Source: Pegea sp. RAD2-039
Lineage: Eukaryota; Chordata; Thaliacea; Salpida; Salpidae
Reading direction: 5' to 3'
NCBI GenBank assembly: GCA_034620365.1
Contig: JAQGEQ010000064.1
Location: 124,001 to 188,000 of the forward strand
Length of the DNA stretch: 64,000 nucleotides
This document shows positions 48,301 to 61,000 of this stretch, one piece after another; the first letter of the stretch is position 1; each line of letters begins with the position of its first letter. A program made the translations under genes and the position numbers. The notes below the pieces were generated by a model, which saw nothing but the letters and a program-made list of their open reading frames with translations, did no database searches and was not told the origin of the DNA.

Positions 48301-51300
48301 TGTCTACTTATCGAATAATAGCTTCTATCTAAGCTGGCAGCTACTTGTCAAAGTGTAACTTTGTATAAGTAAGCTAGAATTATAAATAGGAAACTATATA
48401 GTTAATGATAAAAAGGGTTTTACTGTGAAAAAAATTATGAGAAAAAAAGCAAATCTGTGAATGTGTTTTCTAACAAACAGTCTGCAAAATTCATTTCTAA
48501 TGACGAAGCACATGAGTGATATTATATTCTAATGCAAGCTAATTTGCTACATAAAAAGAAGTGCTAAAAATGGAATGAAGAATGTGTGGACTTCCACTAG
48601 TAAGCAAGTCATAAATCTCATCGAAGTCATCGATAATTTAGCAGTTTTTTTATTTGATACAAGGTACTTAGATGAAGGGTTTCGATGTAATCACAAACTG
48701 TTTATATAAGTCTGTCAGTATTAGGACAAAGAAGCGGATATCCAAACATAATTATCTACCATCTTTGTGTTTCCAATACTCGATAGAGAATTCAAAAACA
48801 CGACTTTATTACTTTGCGTGGGGTAACATCTAAAAAGTCTCTGGTAATCTTTTTCTTTAGTAATTACTTGTTAAAGTCTAATATTTAAGATTGAAGATAA
48901 CATGGATAGAAACATTTCGACAAATAGTAAACTGAGCCATAAAAGGCATTAGAAAACTGTTGGTATTTTTCATGTTAGATATTGTCGACTTTGAGATTAC
49001 TTTAAAATAAAAACCTGTTATTCTCATACAAGAACGAAAAATCCACTTGTAAAGAGCTCTTGAGTGGCGAAGGAGCTAAAAAGATGTGTTAGTTGTTGTA
49101 CTTCTTGTGTAAACTTATTCATTAGTCATTCAATCTTTTAGAATAAAGAAATGAATGAATTTAGTATTGAAACGTTAATTGTATTGACAAGTAAGAAGGT
49201 AACAATAAATTTCAGTTTATAAGTTTGATGGAAGAAAAAGGAAAATTAAAGATTAGAAGAAATAAAGTAGCAAATAATAGAAGTAAAAATCCATCAATCG
49301 TTAAGCTGAAGTTTTTGTTTTCTACAGTTTCGTTTTTTGAATGAAATTGATGGTTAAGATCCTTTAGTATAAATGGAGCGGTAAAAAAAGTTGCTAGGTA
49401 TTTTCAAATAACTTTTTTGTACTTCTAGAAGACAGCTAAAACATAATAGATGAGAAGTTCTATCTTTCCCACTCATCAAACTGTCAGATGTGTAATTTTC
49501 CACTCAAAACACTTACAGCAACATTAACTTAATCCTTATGGAGCTTCAGACACAATTTAAATTTAACAATTGTATTTTGTACAAACTAAACCACGAATGA
49601 AACTTTTAATCAAAATCCAATGATAGCTTCAAAGATTTTTGTCATTTCATAATTTCACAAGATATCAATTTAAATTATTAAATCAAATTAACGTTTGAAG
49701 GAATATATGATCAGAAATATTTTCAATTGCTTCATGATGAAATAGAACTTTAAAAAAGTTGAATAAAACTCTAGAGTCAGTAGCAACTGTAGCTAGAAAC
49801 TTATTCTTTAAAACTATTTTATAATTCTACATTTTTTAAAGTTAAAACTTTTGTAACTTTCAATCAAATGAAGAAACCAATAAATTTCTAAATATCTATT
49901 ATAAAATCATTTCTAAAATTTGAAAAAAAACGATTTATTTAAATTTAAAGATAAACTTTTTATTTAGTTCGTTAAAGCTATACATTTCGTATATTGTGAT
50001 AACAGATCAGTTAATTTAAGACTAAAGATGCCTAGATAACATTCCTTAACGAGAGAATTTATGAGAATAAAGTAAATTTTTAATAGTTTATAAAACAACC
50101 AATTCGTTGGGATAAATCATTATCAAAAAACTCACAGTTAATAAAAATGCTTTTCAAAACGTTTAAATCTAGCGATAGTCTATTAAAGTGGATTTTATGA
50201 GCAGATATGTGTGTTTAGAAGGTGTCGACAAAAATTAGATAAAAATTTCAAACAAATAAATGACTAACATTGAAAAGATTTATATCAAGATTGATCACTA
50301 TCTGTAATAGCGTCTTTGTACTTTCATACATGTGAAAATCCTGATAAAATTTAAAAGAAAACTAAATTCTATCAAAAAATACTTTTAATTTTCAGCTTTT
50401 TGATTTATATCTAAAATTGTTGTTGATAAATATAAACAATTTGTGTTATAAGGATTTAAAATTTACAAAGATTTCAATTTTCAAACTACAATCTTTTGTC
50501 TTTTTTAGACTGTTTTTACAAGGCTTAATTCCAAAGCACTTGATAGTTAAATCCCCCGGACATCTTAGATACTGTAAGATATTCTTGTTTACGAAATTCA
50601 AATGATAAAAGAAGATGGAAAAATGTTGAAGGTTAATTCTCCTAACTAAATTACTTCGTATATACTGCGGTTATCATCTTACAAAATGATATTTAGTTGT
50701 AGGCTTTGTTTCTTATCCTGTTAACTCAGTTAAGTTAACCTTACAAGTACTTGTAATTTACAAGAAAATTCTATTTAAATGTGAGCAAATAACAAATTTT
50801 TTGTTTTTAGATTTCCATAAAATTCAAATTGTTTTTTATAAACTGAATATTTTCACTCCTATAATTAATTAGTAATTTTTATTTCAGTCTATCTGAACGA
50901 TATGCTGCTTGTGGTTTTACTGAAATTAGAGAGTTTAAAAACATGCTGTTTTTATAGATATGACGTGATATAAAACAAAATTAGTCGAATTATTTAAAGA
51001 ATATAAGTATGTAATTGCAAATAGTGATTTAATCTGTTAACCAAATACGGAAATAGGTTTTTATTTTGTGTCACTAGCTTAAACGAAATGAACAGCAAAA
51101 GTGGTTTTTCCGGAGTATTTATATTAACAAAGTTGTGAGCTGTCATTACTGAGGCACAGTGATTTGATTGTGATAGATTGCATATGTTGTAATTAACAAC
51201 TTGCTCTGCTGCATTTCATCTGAACGTTTCTGTTTCAAATCTTGTTATCGGGTAACTTAATTGGAATTATTTCTAAATTAAACTTTATAAATTAAAACAG

Positions 51301-54300
51301 ATTTTTATGAACTTTGTTTTATAATTTAATTTTAATGTTAACTTTTCTCTTTAAAAGCAAATGTGTTAATTGATTAAACCTTAAATATTTAATTTGCTTT
51401 GAGAAAAACATTATTTAAATCAATCACTTCCATTAATTCGTTTTTTTTCAGACTGGTTAACAAAATTACTACAGCTTAAAAGCACAAAATACAACCGCAC
51501 CATTAAAAGCTCAAAACGAAAATTTATAGCTTAGTATAAGCAAAAAGGGAAGTTTTTCAAAGTTGTATTTCAGTTAATAGACTTTTCAATAAGTTTTTTT
51601 TAATAAATTTCAATTTTAAATAATATAAATGTAAAAGGTCCTAATTAAATAATTGTAAGTTGATTTAAGTTCAAACTAATGCCATGAAAGCATTTTGTAG
51701 AAGCTCATAGTGTTCTGTATGAAGTTATTGCAAAGTCAGAAAGTAAATAACAAACTAAGATTAGGTGTGCACTTCACAGAAATAGACTTCAAAGAAAATC
51801 TTTTTTTAATTAGAAGCTGGCCATAACTGGTGTCTATAAAAAGTTGCAAGTATATGTTGTTAATTGAACTGGAGAAAATTTGAGTTTTGTAAACGGTTTG
51901 ATTAAAAAGGAATCACAGAATCTTCAAATAATTAGAATCCCATGATAGCAATCAAATATGATTTAACAGCTGTAGTGGTTATTAGATCAATTTAATTACT
52001 TAACAACTGTTTTCTACAATTTACTTGATGAACACCTCAAAGAGTTCTTGTGAACTCGATAAAAGCGTTTAAAAAACTGACAGAGAAGGAAATATTTGAA
52101 GTGTTAAATGAATTATGTCGTTTTGAGTTTATGATAGTCTCATAAAATCCGTTTAAGATCGTTACATTAAAAAGTTGAACTGATAACAGATTGAAAATTC
52201 ATTTTATCAAATATTAAAAACTCACCAAACCATCACAAGTACTCAGAGCAACTGGTCTGCTTCCGTGAGACACAAGTCGTCCGTGATAATGACATCCCCA
52301 GTGTCTTCTATCCTTTTCTTCCAAGATCTCACTTCCTCCAGTTCCCATTCTCTTTACATAAAAGTCAGGGGACAGAAGACGAGAATTGGGTCTTAAATCG
52401 ATCAGGAACTGCTGACCGAGTCCATGGACTCGATAGTGTATCACGTGGTTGATTTTTTTGTCGTGGTCTTCACTTGTATCTCGACGAACACGTGACGGGC
52501 GTGTGTGACGTATGTTGTATGTGACGTGGTTATATTGAGCATCAGTTTTTGATGGAATCACAATTTGAAAATCTGTAAACGAAGAGATCGTGAAGATTTA
52601 GAAGTTGTCAACTTCGGATGTTTAATGATTAAAAGCTAATCTTCATCACGAACATCTTGATTCTATCTGTTTCGTTTTTCGACAACTTTTCTGTCATGCT
52701 TCACTGGCAGCAAACCGAAACATTTATCTCATGAGTTTAATTATGCGTTTTGCAAGTTTATAAAAGTTTTAAAGTCTCTCGCTGAAAGATCTTGCAAATA
52801 AGAGCAACTTTATAATCCTTGAAAAGGTTCAGTTTATCTTAAAAAGTAGAAAACTTACAAAAGTATCATAACAAAACTGTTTAAGTAGTAATTAGTTCGA
52901 ACAATACCACGAGAAAGTAGTTCTAACAGGGTCTTGTTTAATCGGATTTTAGTCAAATCTTCTTGAAAATACTCACTTACATTTACAATAAATATAAGTT
53001 GTTAGTTATTAGAAAACATTTACAGAAGCGGCAAAAACAGGATCAGATTTGATTGTTGCAAATGAACTTTCATTTCAAAGTTTCAATTTTACCTTTTACG
53101 ATCAATACGAAGAAAACTTAGAGAGAAAACTAAACCAAGTAAAAAAACTCGACTAGTACTTTGAAGTTAGTCAAATTGAGCGTGTGTTAAAGTTGTAGAT
53201 TTTCTGATAATGAGTAACCAAGAATAGATATTTTGGAAGATAACAATGTCTAAGTTAGAAGAGTGTTTGTTCGAAATATCATTTATTTGATATCTTTTCT
53301 ATCTATACATGTTTAGTAAATGCTGCGGTTTTATAACAAAGTTTTTTTCACTGGATAAAATTAGAATATTTTCTAATAATTTTCACTTTATCTTCAGTAT
53401 TTTAATCTGTAAATCTATCAGACTTGTTTATCAGGATCTCGATTCTGCAAAATAACAATTATCTCAAAAACTTTATAAGATTCAAATTAAATTGAAAATA
53501 ATGTTTTTAGAAAAATCAAAATACTTTTTACAATAGGATTAAATTTTGTTTTTAATTCGATTCTAAACATCAAAATATTACTTCTCTGATAAGACATTCA
53601 TAATTATCTTACATTAAAGTAATAAAACTCATAAAATTAAACATCTTGTAAAAATAATCATTCTTTAACATTGACAATGACGTCAAATTATTGATAATTT
53701 TTTTAATGTTTAAAAAAATTGATTCTGAATTTTGATAATATTCATAAATTTATAATTCTAAAAACTCTTTAAATAAGCTTTTTAAGATTTGATGTAATCA
53801 ATCATATCTCGTTTTATAATTAAATGTTTATTTCTAAAGATAATTTTTCAGCATATAATTTGTTTTATAAAACAAATAGTTATTCTATTGTTACATGAAC
53901 ATTTATCAATTATAACGGTATTTATAATAAAGCAGTTAGCTGTAATAATTACATAATTAAAGTTGAAACTTGTAATAATAGATTTTTGCTAGTTTTTTGA
54001 TTGATATAAATTTAATAAATAAGAAAAAAATAAGATAATTAAATGTCTATTAACAAAATTACATAATTGTAAGATAATATATTAATTAATTATAACATAT
54101 GTATCTCCTAAATTAGCTAGAGTTGATTTAATTGCTGGTAAACGCAAATTATACAAAGTATACAAGTATAAAACAGAATTAGATTTATTTTTAGCAGTTT
54201 TATCCACAAATAAATTGGTTTAAAAAATAGAAGGTTTCAGTTTTATCGTAATTACTAATTACGAACAAAATATTTTTGCAATTAAATCTCATAACTAACT

Positions 54301-56097
54301 GATTTAGTTAAAAACCACAGAGATGTCGAACAAGACAGTAGATTAAACAACAGTAAAAACTGTTTGATTATTTACAAAGTGTAATAAAAAAGAATTTTCT
54401 CATTTTTATATCAAGTTTTAATAGTGATTAAGAGAATTGAGAAAAAGTCAAAATAAATAAAAAATTTGAAAATAATTTTCTCGCTTATTTCATTTTTTAC
54501 CGGAAGTTTAAATCTTTCTTTTCAGCTTTTCTCGATTGTCACGCATCGCTAGTCATGCGGAAAGCATCGACCTGTTTCCATGACGACGTATATCTCTTGC
54601 TGGATGAGATTGTGATCTATTTGCAGCTGAAGTGACAAAGCTTACACGTGCTTTGCTTATATGACGTCATCAAATTTTGCTGATGTAGATAGCAAAATAA
54701 AATTTCATTAATTTCCATCAACACTTCTCGCTGCTTTTTAAACTGATTATTTCTTACATCTACGTGGTAACTAGATATTTATTTCTAGCTGTTGTTATCT
54801 GGGAGTATTTCCTGTATGAATAAGATATAAAAACACTTGAAATACTTCCAGTTGAATCAAACTTCAACTATTTCTACCAAAATCTTTGCATTTTTATCAA
54901 AAATTTATTGAAAAAACTCCAAAATAAACTGATTAAAAATTGATAAAAACAGATTGGATTGTTTCTATATTCAAAAATAGTTTGATAAATTCAAATTTCA
55001 ACCAATTAAATATCATAGAAAATACATTAGCTGAAAATTGAACTGCAACTTCAATATATAAAGTTCAAAACATTCCTAATAACCTTCCAACATATGGCAA
55101 AAAAGACTAAACAAAGAGAAGTCTGTTCAACAAAATAGTTTTTCAGACAAAATACTTAAATCAAATGTTCCTTATTAAGCTTCAAGGGAACATTTTCTTT
55201 AAATCTTGTGGTTAACTAACACCGACAACGTAGTATACCGCGATAAAAACTTGCATACTCATTACATTTTGGATTTTTATTTTAATGGCCTGCAATATTT
55301 TAGTAAATGTTACAAATTATTTAGTCTAATTGCAGCAAGCTTGCTTTGAATTGGTAGGTTGTGGCTGTCTCAGAAGATGAAACACAAAACGTAAATGTTG
55401 ATTTTACCTCCTTTGAATTTTTATGATTTCAAATAATTGTTTGTTAAAGATGAATTTTACTCTTTTTAGTAAAGGTCTGTCCTCAATAAACAAACATTTA
55501 AGCCAATTGAAATATATTAAAATGTGGTTTCAACGTTCAAAGTGAATGTTAGTAGAGAAAATATCATAAAATTAAACAAGTAAAGCTATCAACAACAGAT
55601 CAAACAAACGTGGTTCTTATAAACAAAGTTAAAAAAATTACCTTCAAGGTGCTTATGAGTGGTTGTAGCTATTTGATGATGTAAGTTACGATGATCATCT
55701 GTGTAATAACTCGGCCAAATACGTCCAGTTGATGTACGCGACTTGCTAGTTGACTGTAAAAACAAAAACTTCAATCATCCAAAAGCAACAGGTTGTAGAT
55801 AATTTGATTACAAAGAAATCACTCTGCAAAAGTTGAAAATGCAGCTGGTATATTCAACATAAACTTTTTGAAAATAGCTGACATTGAAAGATTGGTTTTT
55901 TTTACAAAACTATCATGGCCATTGCTAATAGAAAGATACAAACAATAGAAGTTATCCCCTAAACACTGTAGAATTAACAGAGGCGCCACACAGAGCCAGT
56001 AACTTACCTCACTAAATGCCTCTCCAGCAAGTATATAGAGCAATATTTTGAAAAAAAAGATTTTGTTCTGAGTTGCAACTTTGTTCATATAAAACAT
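27301..56097 (-). CDS. ADAMTS16/18-like secreted zinc metalloprotease, complete 24-exon gene
   Basis: Exons (- strand): 56097-56008, 55753-55642, 52572-52226, 48007-47845, 44803-44481, 43397-43314, 42700-42544, 42004-41899, 40464-40327, 40023-39864, 37993-37898, 37528-37319, 36914-36800, 36252-36125, 35047-34924, 34733-34619, 33437-33296, 31478-31316, 30580-30451, 30099-29895, 29108-28932, 28324-28004, 27945-27798, 27425-27301; in phase, 1292 aa. Domains: signal peptide (1-29), prodomain, furin site RGKR (278-281), protease with zinc motif HETGHSLGMRH (456-466) and Met-turn Met481, disintegrin-like (506-590), TSR1 (about 610-662), Cys-rich, spacer (745-910), five TSRs (911-1250), PLAC (1252-1292). 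A Thr-rich linker (about 1150-1165) precedes the last TSR. All catalytic residues are present. The Cys spacing, the DQPxPI and CxxLWC segments and the PLAC sequence fit ADAMTS16/18 best. Family role: extracellular-matrix processing. Confidence 0.93.
28618..28914 (+). mobile_element. LINE copy 6 in ADAMTS intron 21 (antisense to gene)
   Basis: It is complete from the [10 protein letters not shown] region of the RT carboxyl end to the common 3' terminus (TTATTGAAATAAATTAG). It is inserted antisense to the ADAMTS gene, with its 3' end only 18 nt from the 3' border of exon 21 (28932), so it lies next to the intron 21 donor. Confidence 0.78.
33515..33595 (-). other. degenerate tRNA-like sequence (possible SINE head)
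   Basis: On the - strand the run GTGGTTAGTGCGTTGG resembles the A-box side of a tRNA. About 25 nt later CGAATCGAATTGA resembles a decayed B box. The spacing fits a tRNA, but the stems are broken. It may be a tRNA pseudogene or the head of an old SINE in ADAMTS intron 16. Confidence 0.25.
36253..44480 (-). other. introns 5-13 of the ADAMTS gene
   Basis: Nine introns of 0.3 to 1.9 kb. I see no repeat family or nested gene in them. Intron 9 (40024-40326) contains a short G+C-richer stretch (about 40185-40265, on + reading CCAACATGGCCAGCAG) that stands out from its surroundings but has no recognisable content. Confidence 0.6.
44804..56007 (-). other. introns 1-4 of the ADAMTS gene
   Basis: The prodomain exons are separated by the largest introns: 52573-55641 (3.1 kb), 48008-52225 (4.2 kb) and 44804-47844 (3.0 kb), plus a 254-nt intron 1. 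They are AT-rich and hold no nested gene that I can support. Intron 2 includes a G+C-richer block at 54525-54670 with a perfect CRE palindrome, listed separately. Confidence 0.65.
54525..54670. promoter_or_regulatory. candidate regulatory block in ADAMTS intron 2
   Basis: About 145 bp of balanced composition sits inside very AT-rich intron sequence. It contains CATGACGACGT, CACGTG (54646-54651) and TGACGTCA (54662-54669), the last being the CREB/ATF palindrome. The position near the 5' end of a long gene is typical of an enhancer. This is inference from composition and motifs only. Confidence 0.3.
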
Positions 56098-57966
56098 TTT
56101 TCAGATTACTTCTTAGCTAAAGTCCAATAAAAAAGCAAACTGAATCTACTACTTTGAATACCAGGTAGATTTTTGTAATGAGTTGATAAACAGGTAAAAA
56201 TATAAGTCTTCTACTGATGATATCTCACTGATAAATGAAGTATTTAGTTCACAGTTAAATAATAATTAATCCAGTTCAGCTTATGAGCAAGCTAGACATT
56301 AGTAGCTCAAACTAAATTGATATTCTATCTTTAAGTCATTTCAAGTCTATCAAAACTTTCTTTTTTTTCTTTCTGCTAAACTTTTTCTTCGTTTTTCGTC
56401 AGCTTTTTTCTTCTTCTCTCAGTTTCAACCACATGAGACACTAGATAAAAAGTACACACGTTAATATATCTAGAACGTATTTGTATTATCTCTCAATCGC
56501 AAACACTTTTTCTATTCTCACTTCTTTTCCAACCATCTTCAACTTAACTTTAACAATTAATGAAACAACAATAATGGCTTGTGACGAAAAAGGCCTGAAC
56601 AAATTTTAACTTCTTCTTAAACATACAAATTGGCTTTTTTTAATGTCAATACGTTTTTATTCACTAATGGAATAATGAACCTGATTTTCTTATTTTATCA
56701 TCACATATATGAGCATATCGTTTTGATGATAAGAATTTTCGTTGTATTATAACGTTTACACACAGGTTCTTTTCAGCAAGCTCGAAAGTGTTTAAGGATT
56801 CTTAATTTTAAAAGAGTTCTTATCTTTTTGTTGCTTGTTTAAAATTGTTAGGTGATTCGAAAAAATTTTTGAATAAATTATCAATCAAATAAATACAAGA
56901 AAGAAAATTTACTTTATAAACAGTTTTTGGAAACTGAAAAAGATTGAAGATATTTACTGAGAGAAGAAAATTAATTTTCGATGTCTATTATAGAGCTGTA
57001 AGTAGTTTTTAAAAAAAATATTTTTAGTTAAACAACATGCTATGATTATCTTGCAAAAAAATTTAGAAAATAAACATCTTAAACAGGTTTAGACATAAAA
57101 CTGCAGATAACTTTACCTATAAATCTGTTACCACTTATCCTCAAAATATCAACTAAATAATAAATTATTTAATTAAATAAAATGTATTTGAAGAAAATGA
57201 TTAGACTGTTTCGATAAGAATTAGGAAATCGTTCAACATTCGATATTCAGATTTTTTCTGCTAGTTCTTTTTGTCTAGTTTCATCATAGCTCTATGTAAC
57301 TAAGCTAAAAACGTTTTGTGGTTATATCTTAAACTTGTATAAATTAGTTGCCAGCGTTTATTGATCAAATAAACTCTTCTATTTGATACGAAAACTGCTG
57401 AAAGACTTTAGTTTCTGTACGAAGTTAAAAAATGTATTTTTATAGCCACTAAGTCAGCATCTATGAGTGTTTTCAAAAACAATTTTATTTATTATTAAAC
57501 AAATATATTTCTTAGATAAAAACAAAATTCTGGTTTTAATTTTACAAATAATAAAAGTGAAAAGAATTTGTAAACATTTTTCAGAACCTTTTTTCTGTCT
57601 ATCATTTCGAAAATACTTTTAAAGGTCGCTTGACTAGACAACATTTCTTCTTTAACTATTTGTTGAAAGCAGAATAATCGAGATTCAGCTGAAATAGAAT
57701 AAATTTCTGACTTATTTAATCTTTCTATAATTAGTGATTTATTTTCTTTTACTCACATTTACCCTTCAGTTTTTTCATTTGTTTGTAATTTATCAGTAAA
57801 ATGCTGACAATTTTATAAAGTAGTTTAACAAGTCATAATAAAAGTTATTTCTCATAATTTTCCTTCAATCATTAAAAAGTTGGAATCAACATCCACTAAA
57901 TCAAAAGATAAAGAATGACTTCATATAAAAAAACTTATTTATCTTCCCAGATAAACTAAAACTTGT
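56098..57966. other. region upstream of the ADAMTS start codon
   Basis: It should contain the promoter and any 5' UTR exon of the - strand ADAMTS gene. A pyrimidine-rich stretch (as seen on +) at 56358-56430 and AT-rich sequence are all I see. No TATA box or start site can be assigned with confidence. Confidence 0.4.
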
Positions 57967-58072
57967 TTATTTATTTCAATAAACGCGAAGGAGGGTGCCT
58001 GAAGAGAGTACCTCCCGCTAACACACATTCTCACAAATCTATTTAATCAAAAATATCTAAATAGAAAGAAGT
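57967..58072 (-). mobile_element. LINE copy 7, short 3' fragment (- strand)
   Basis: As seen on +, it starts TTTATTTCAATAAACGCGAAGGAGGGTGCC and continues through CGCTAACACACATTCTCACAAAT to about 58072. Only the last 105 nt of the shared 3' end is kept. Confidence 0.75.
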
Positions 58073-61000
58073 AACTTATGAAAAAACTTGTCTATTATTC
58101 CTGATTTTGTTGTTTAATTTAATCATACTTGATTCAGTTAACTTTTTAATTATTTTTATTTAAGAATTTGTCTCTTTCAAAATAAGTTCATTTAACGGAA
58201 CCCATTATCCGCTTTAAAGTGTAAAAAGTAAACCTTGAAAATATTTGTCTTGGCAATGAGTGTATTTATGTTTCAAACAGCCTACTGTATCTGAAAATTG
58301 TTAATTAGAATGATCAAAATAGACGGTACCGGTTAAATCTGGCTTTTTTTCAAAGTTCTTCTAATTTTTAAGAAAGTCGAATTTACAATAATAACGGAAT
58401 TTTGATAATAACACTTTTTGACTTTTCAACTATTTCAAGTCCATTTCTCAGCTAATTAAATTTTTTTATTGTTTCTATGGCTTAACTCTGGTAAAAAAAT
58501 TCAAGATTTTTGTAAGATTTGTAACAAATCTTATAAGTTTATAACACAATGCTTAAAATCAATTATTTATTTCTATATATGTGATTTTGATTAGTAAAAT
58601 TTGTCACTGTAAAACGACAACACATGATAAAATTATAATTAGTTTGCAACATTGCACTTTTAATTAAGATTACATAATACTTTCATACTAACAGAAACTT
58701 GTAAAACGATAAAATGTTTTCTTGAAATGGATTTCAGTTAATTTAAAACTGTTTTAAATATACTTTGATTAAAACAAATAAGTAAATAGTAAATTACAGG
58801 GTTACTGGTTTATCTATAAAGTATTTGAGCTCTATTGTCTGATAAGTAAGATTCCAACCCCTTTAGTGTTCTTTTTTTTAATGTTTTTATTCCGATTTAC
58901 ACAAAATAATTGAAGGAATGCGTTTGAAAAGCTATTTTTCTGAAAGTCAAAAACTCCTTTTTCTAGTTTAATATGAAAATATTTAACTTGGCAAAAATCA
59001 ATCATCTTCAACTGATTTTTTATTAAAAGTTAAGAAGGTTGTTTATATTTTCAGATGATTTGTACTTTTATATATTTTATTAAACTTCAAAGACTTTTGA
59101 TATATTAGCAAAATATCTTTGTGATTTGATGGAGATTAGTTTTATTTAAAGGTGATTTACATTTAGGAATTAATCACTTTTGTTACAATAAAAAAACAGT
59201 TTTTATTTACAGAGTCGAGTTTTTCACGACCTGTTGGCGTCTTTAGTTTAAATTTCTATAAATTGACTTTAGTATAAGGATCGGTCTTATTTGTACAGAT
59301 TTCTTATGTTAGCATTGGCTCATTTTTCTATTTTATGGATAGTAAAGATACAATGAAAACTCAATTTAGTTGAAAGAGATCTAAAGTTTAGAAGTCAAAG
59401 CACAAAAACAGTTTCAATTTGGGTTTGAACTCTGTGATTATTACAAGAAAGCTTGACAAGTATAATCCTGGAGGTCAAAATCGATTGATAAAATTGAAAA
59501 GACTAATTTGAAATATTTGCGTCAAAACCAAAAACATTAATTATAATTTAAGTAAAAAAAAATGTTAATTTAAAAAATAAAAAGTTAAAATTTAATGAGA
59601 TTTTGTGGTGTCAAAAGAGATTATCTGTAAAAATATTTTTCATTTTATTATCAGACACATTTTGATTAAATTAATAGTTAAATGTTAATTAGTGTTGTAA
59701 TCAGTGTAATGATACAACAATTTTGATTCTACAAATAGTTGAAACTATTTGATAAACTCTATCTTCTTTGCTATCTAAAATTAACAGAATAAATTTATAA
59801 CTTTTATCTACTGTATGTAGCAGTAAGCTTTTTTGAGTGTCTTTAGATACATGAAAGTAATCTAGATGATGATTTTACTAGAAGCAGTCAAATATTTGTA
59901 AGATGCAGACACACATAATCCAACAACAAGCTTTCTGTAATTACAATTACAAGTATGATTAAAATAGTTTGTTTTTACATCTTTATTTAAACTGGAAAAA
60001 GTTTCTCACTGAACTATTTACTTTATAAAATCAACACAAAATAAAAACTAGAAAATTATCTAAATTTAACAATCAATTTTTATATAAATATTTAACTTGT
60101 TCGATTTCTGTGAAGGTATCATCAATCAAGTTCTTTTTATTTCTTTTTCGATTAAACAACTCAAAGTACAAAAGAAAAAATTTATCAAACATTTCAAATA
60201 TACAAACATAATGTTATAAGTAAAAGAACCACAAAAAAGTGATTATCAGTATAAATATTCCTATTCAAAAATAGATGAATGGTTCGTTTTGTAGCACAGC
60301 TTTCAAAATCACTAATTATTCATTTGTAGGTGTCAAATAAAATTATTTAAAATGTGGTGGTTAATGTTTAAAGTTAGGGTTTTGTGAACGTTAGTAGTTT
60401 ATCCATGTAGCTAAAGATAATACATAAATGCAATTAAGTAAATAAATCAATCACAAGCTATTATAAAATAATTTCTATTTTGTTCATTCTGGTCACTATT
60501 GTTCTATTGTTCGCCTTTTATAACTTGTCTAGTTTTATTCTGTTGTTCGATAATTTGTCTTCAGGAAAAATTGGCCGAGGAGCTTTTTTTAAACTTTTGT
60601 CGTCTAGGTAAACGCTTTGGAATAATTATTTAAATAAAAATTACACTTTCCTTTGTGAGTAACAAATAGTATGGTACAAAAGCTTACAGCATTTGATACA
60701 ATTTTTTGATCAATTTAAACTTCTAAGAAATTCTTTTGTGCGGATAAATGTTGTTTTATATGAAAATGGTTTTGTTAGCACTTGTTCAATTGTACTCTAC
60801 AAACTGATTACTTTAAATTATTAAAGCAAAAATTTGTTTAAAAAGCTTTACGTTTAAGCTAAAGTTCGAACTTTTAAGTTTTTAAAAAACTACAAACAAT
60901 GATAAAATAATTTATATAAAATCATATTTTTATAATTATTATCTTTATATGTTTATTTAAAAACTGAAAAAGTCTAATTTAGTGCAAGTAAAACATAGAA

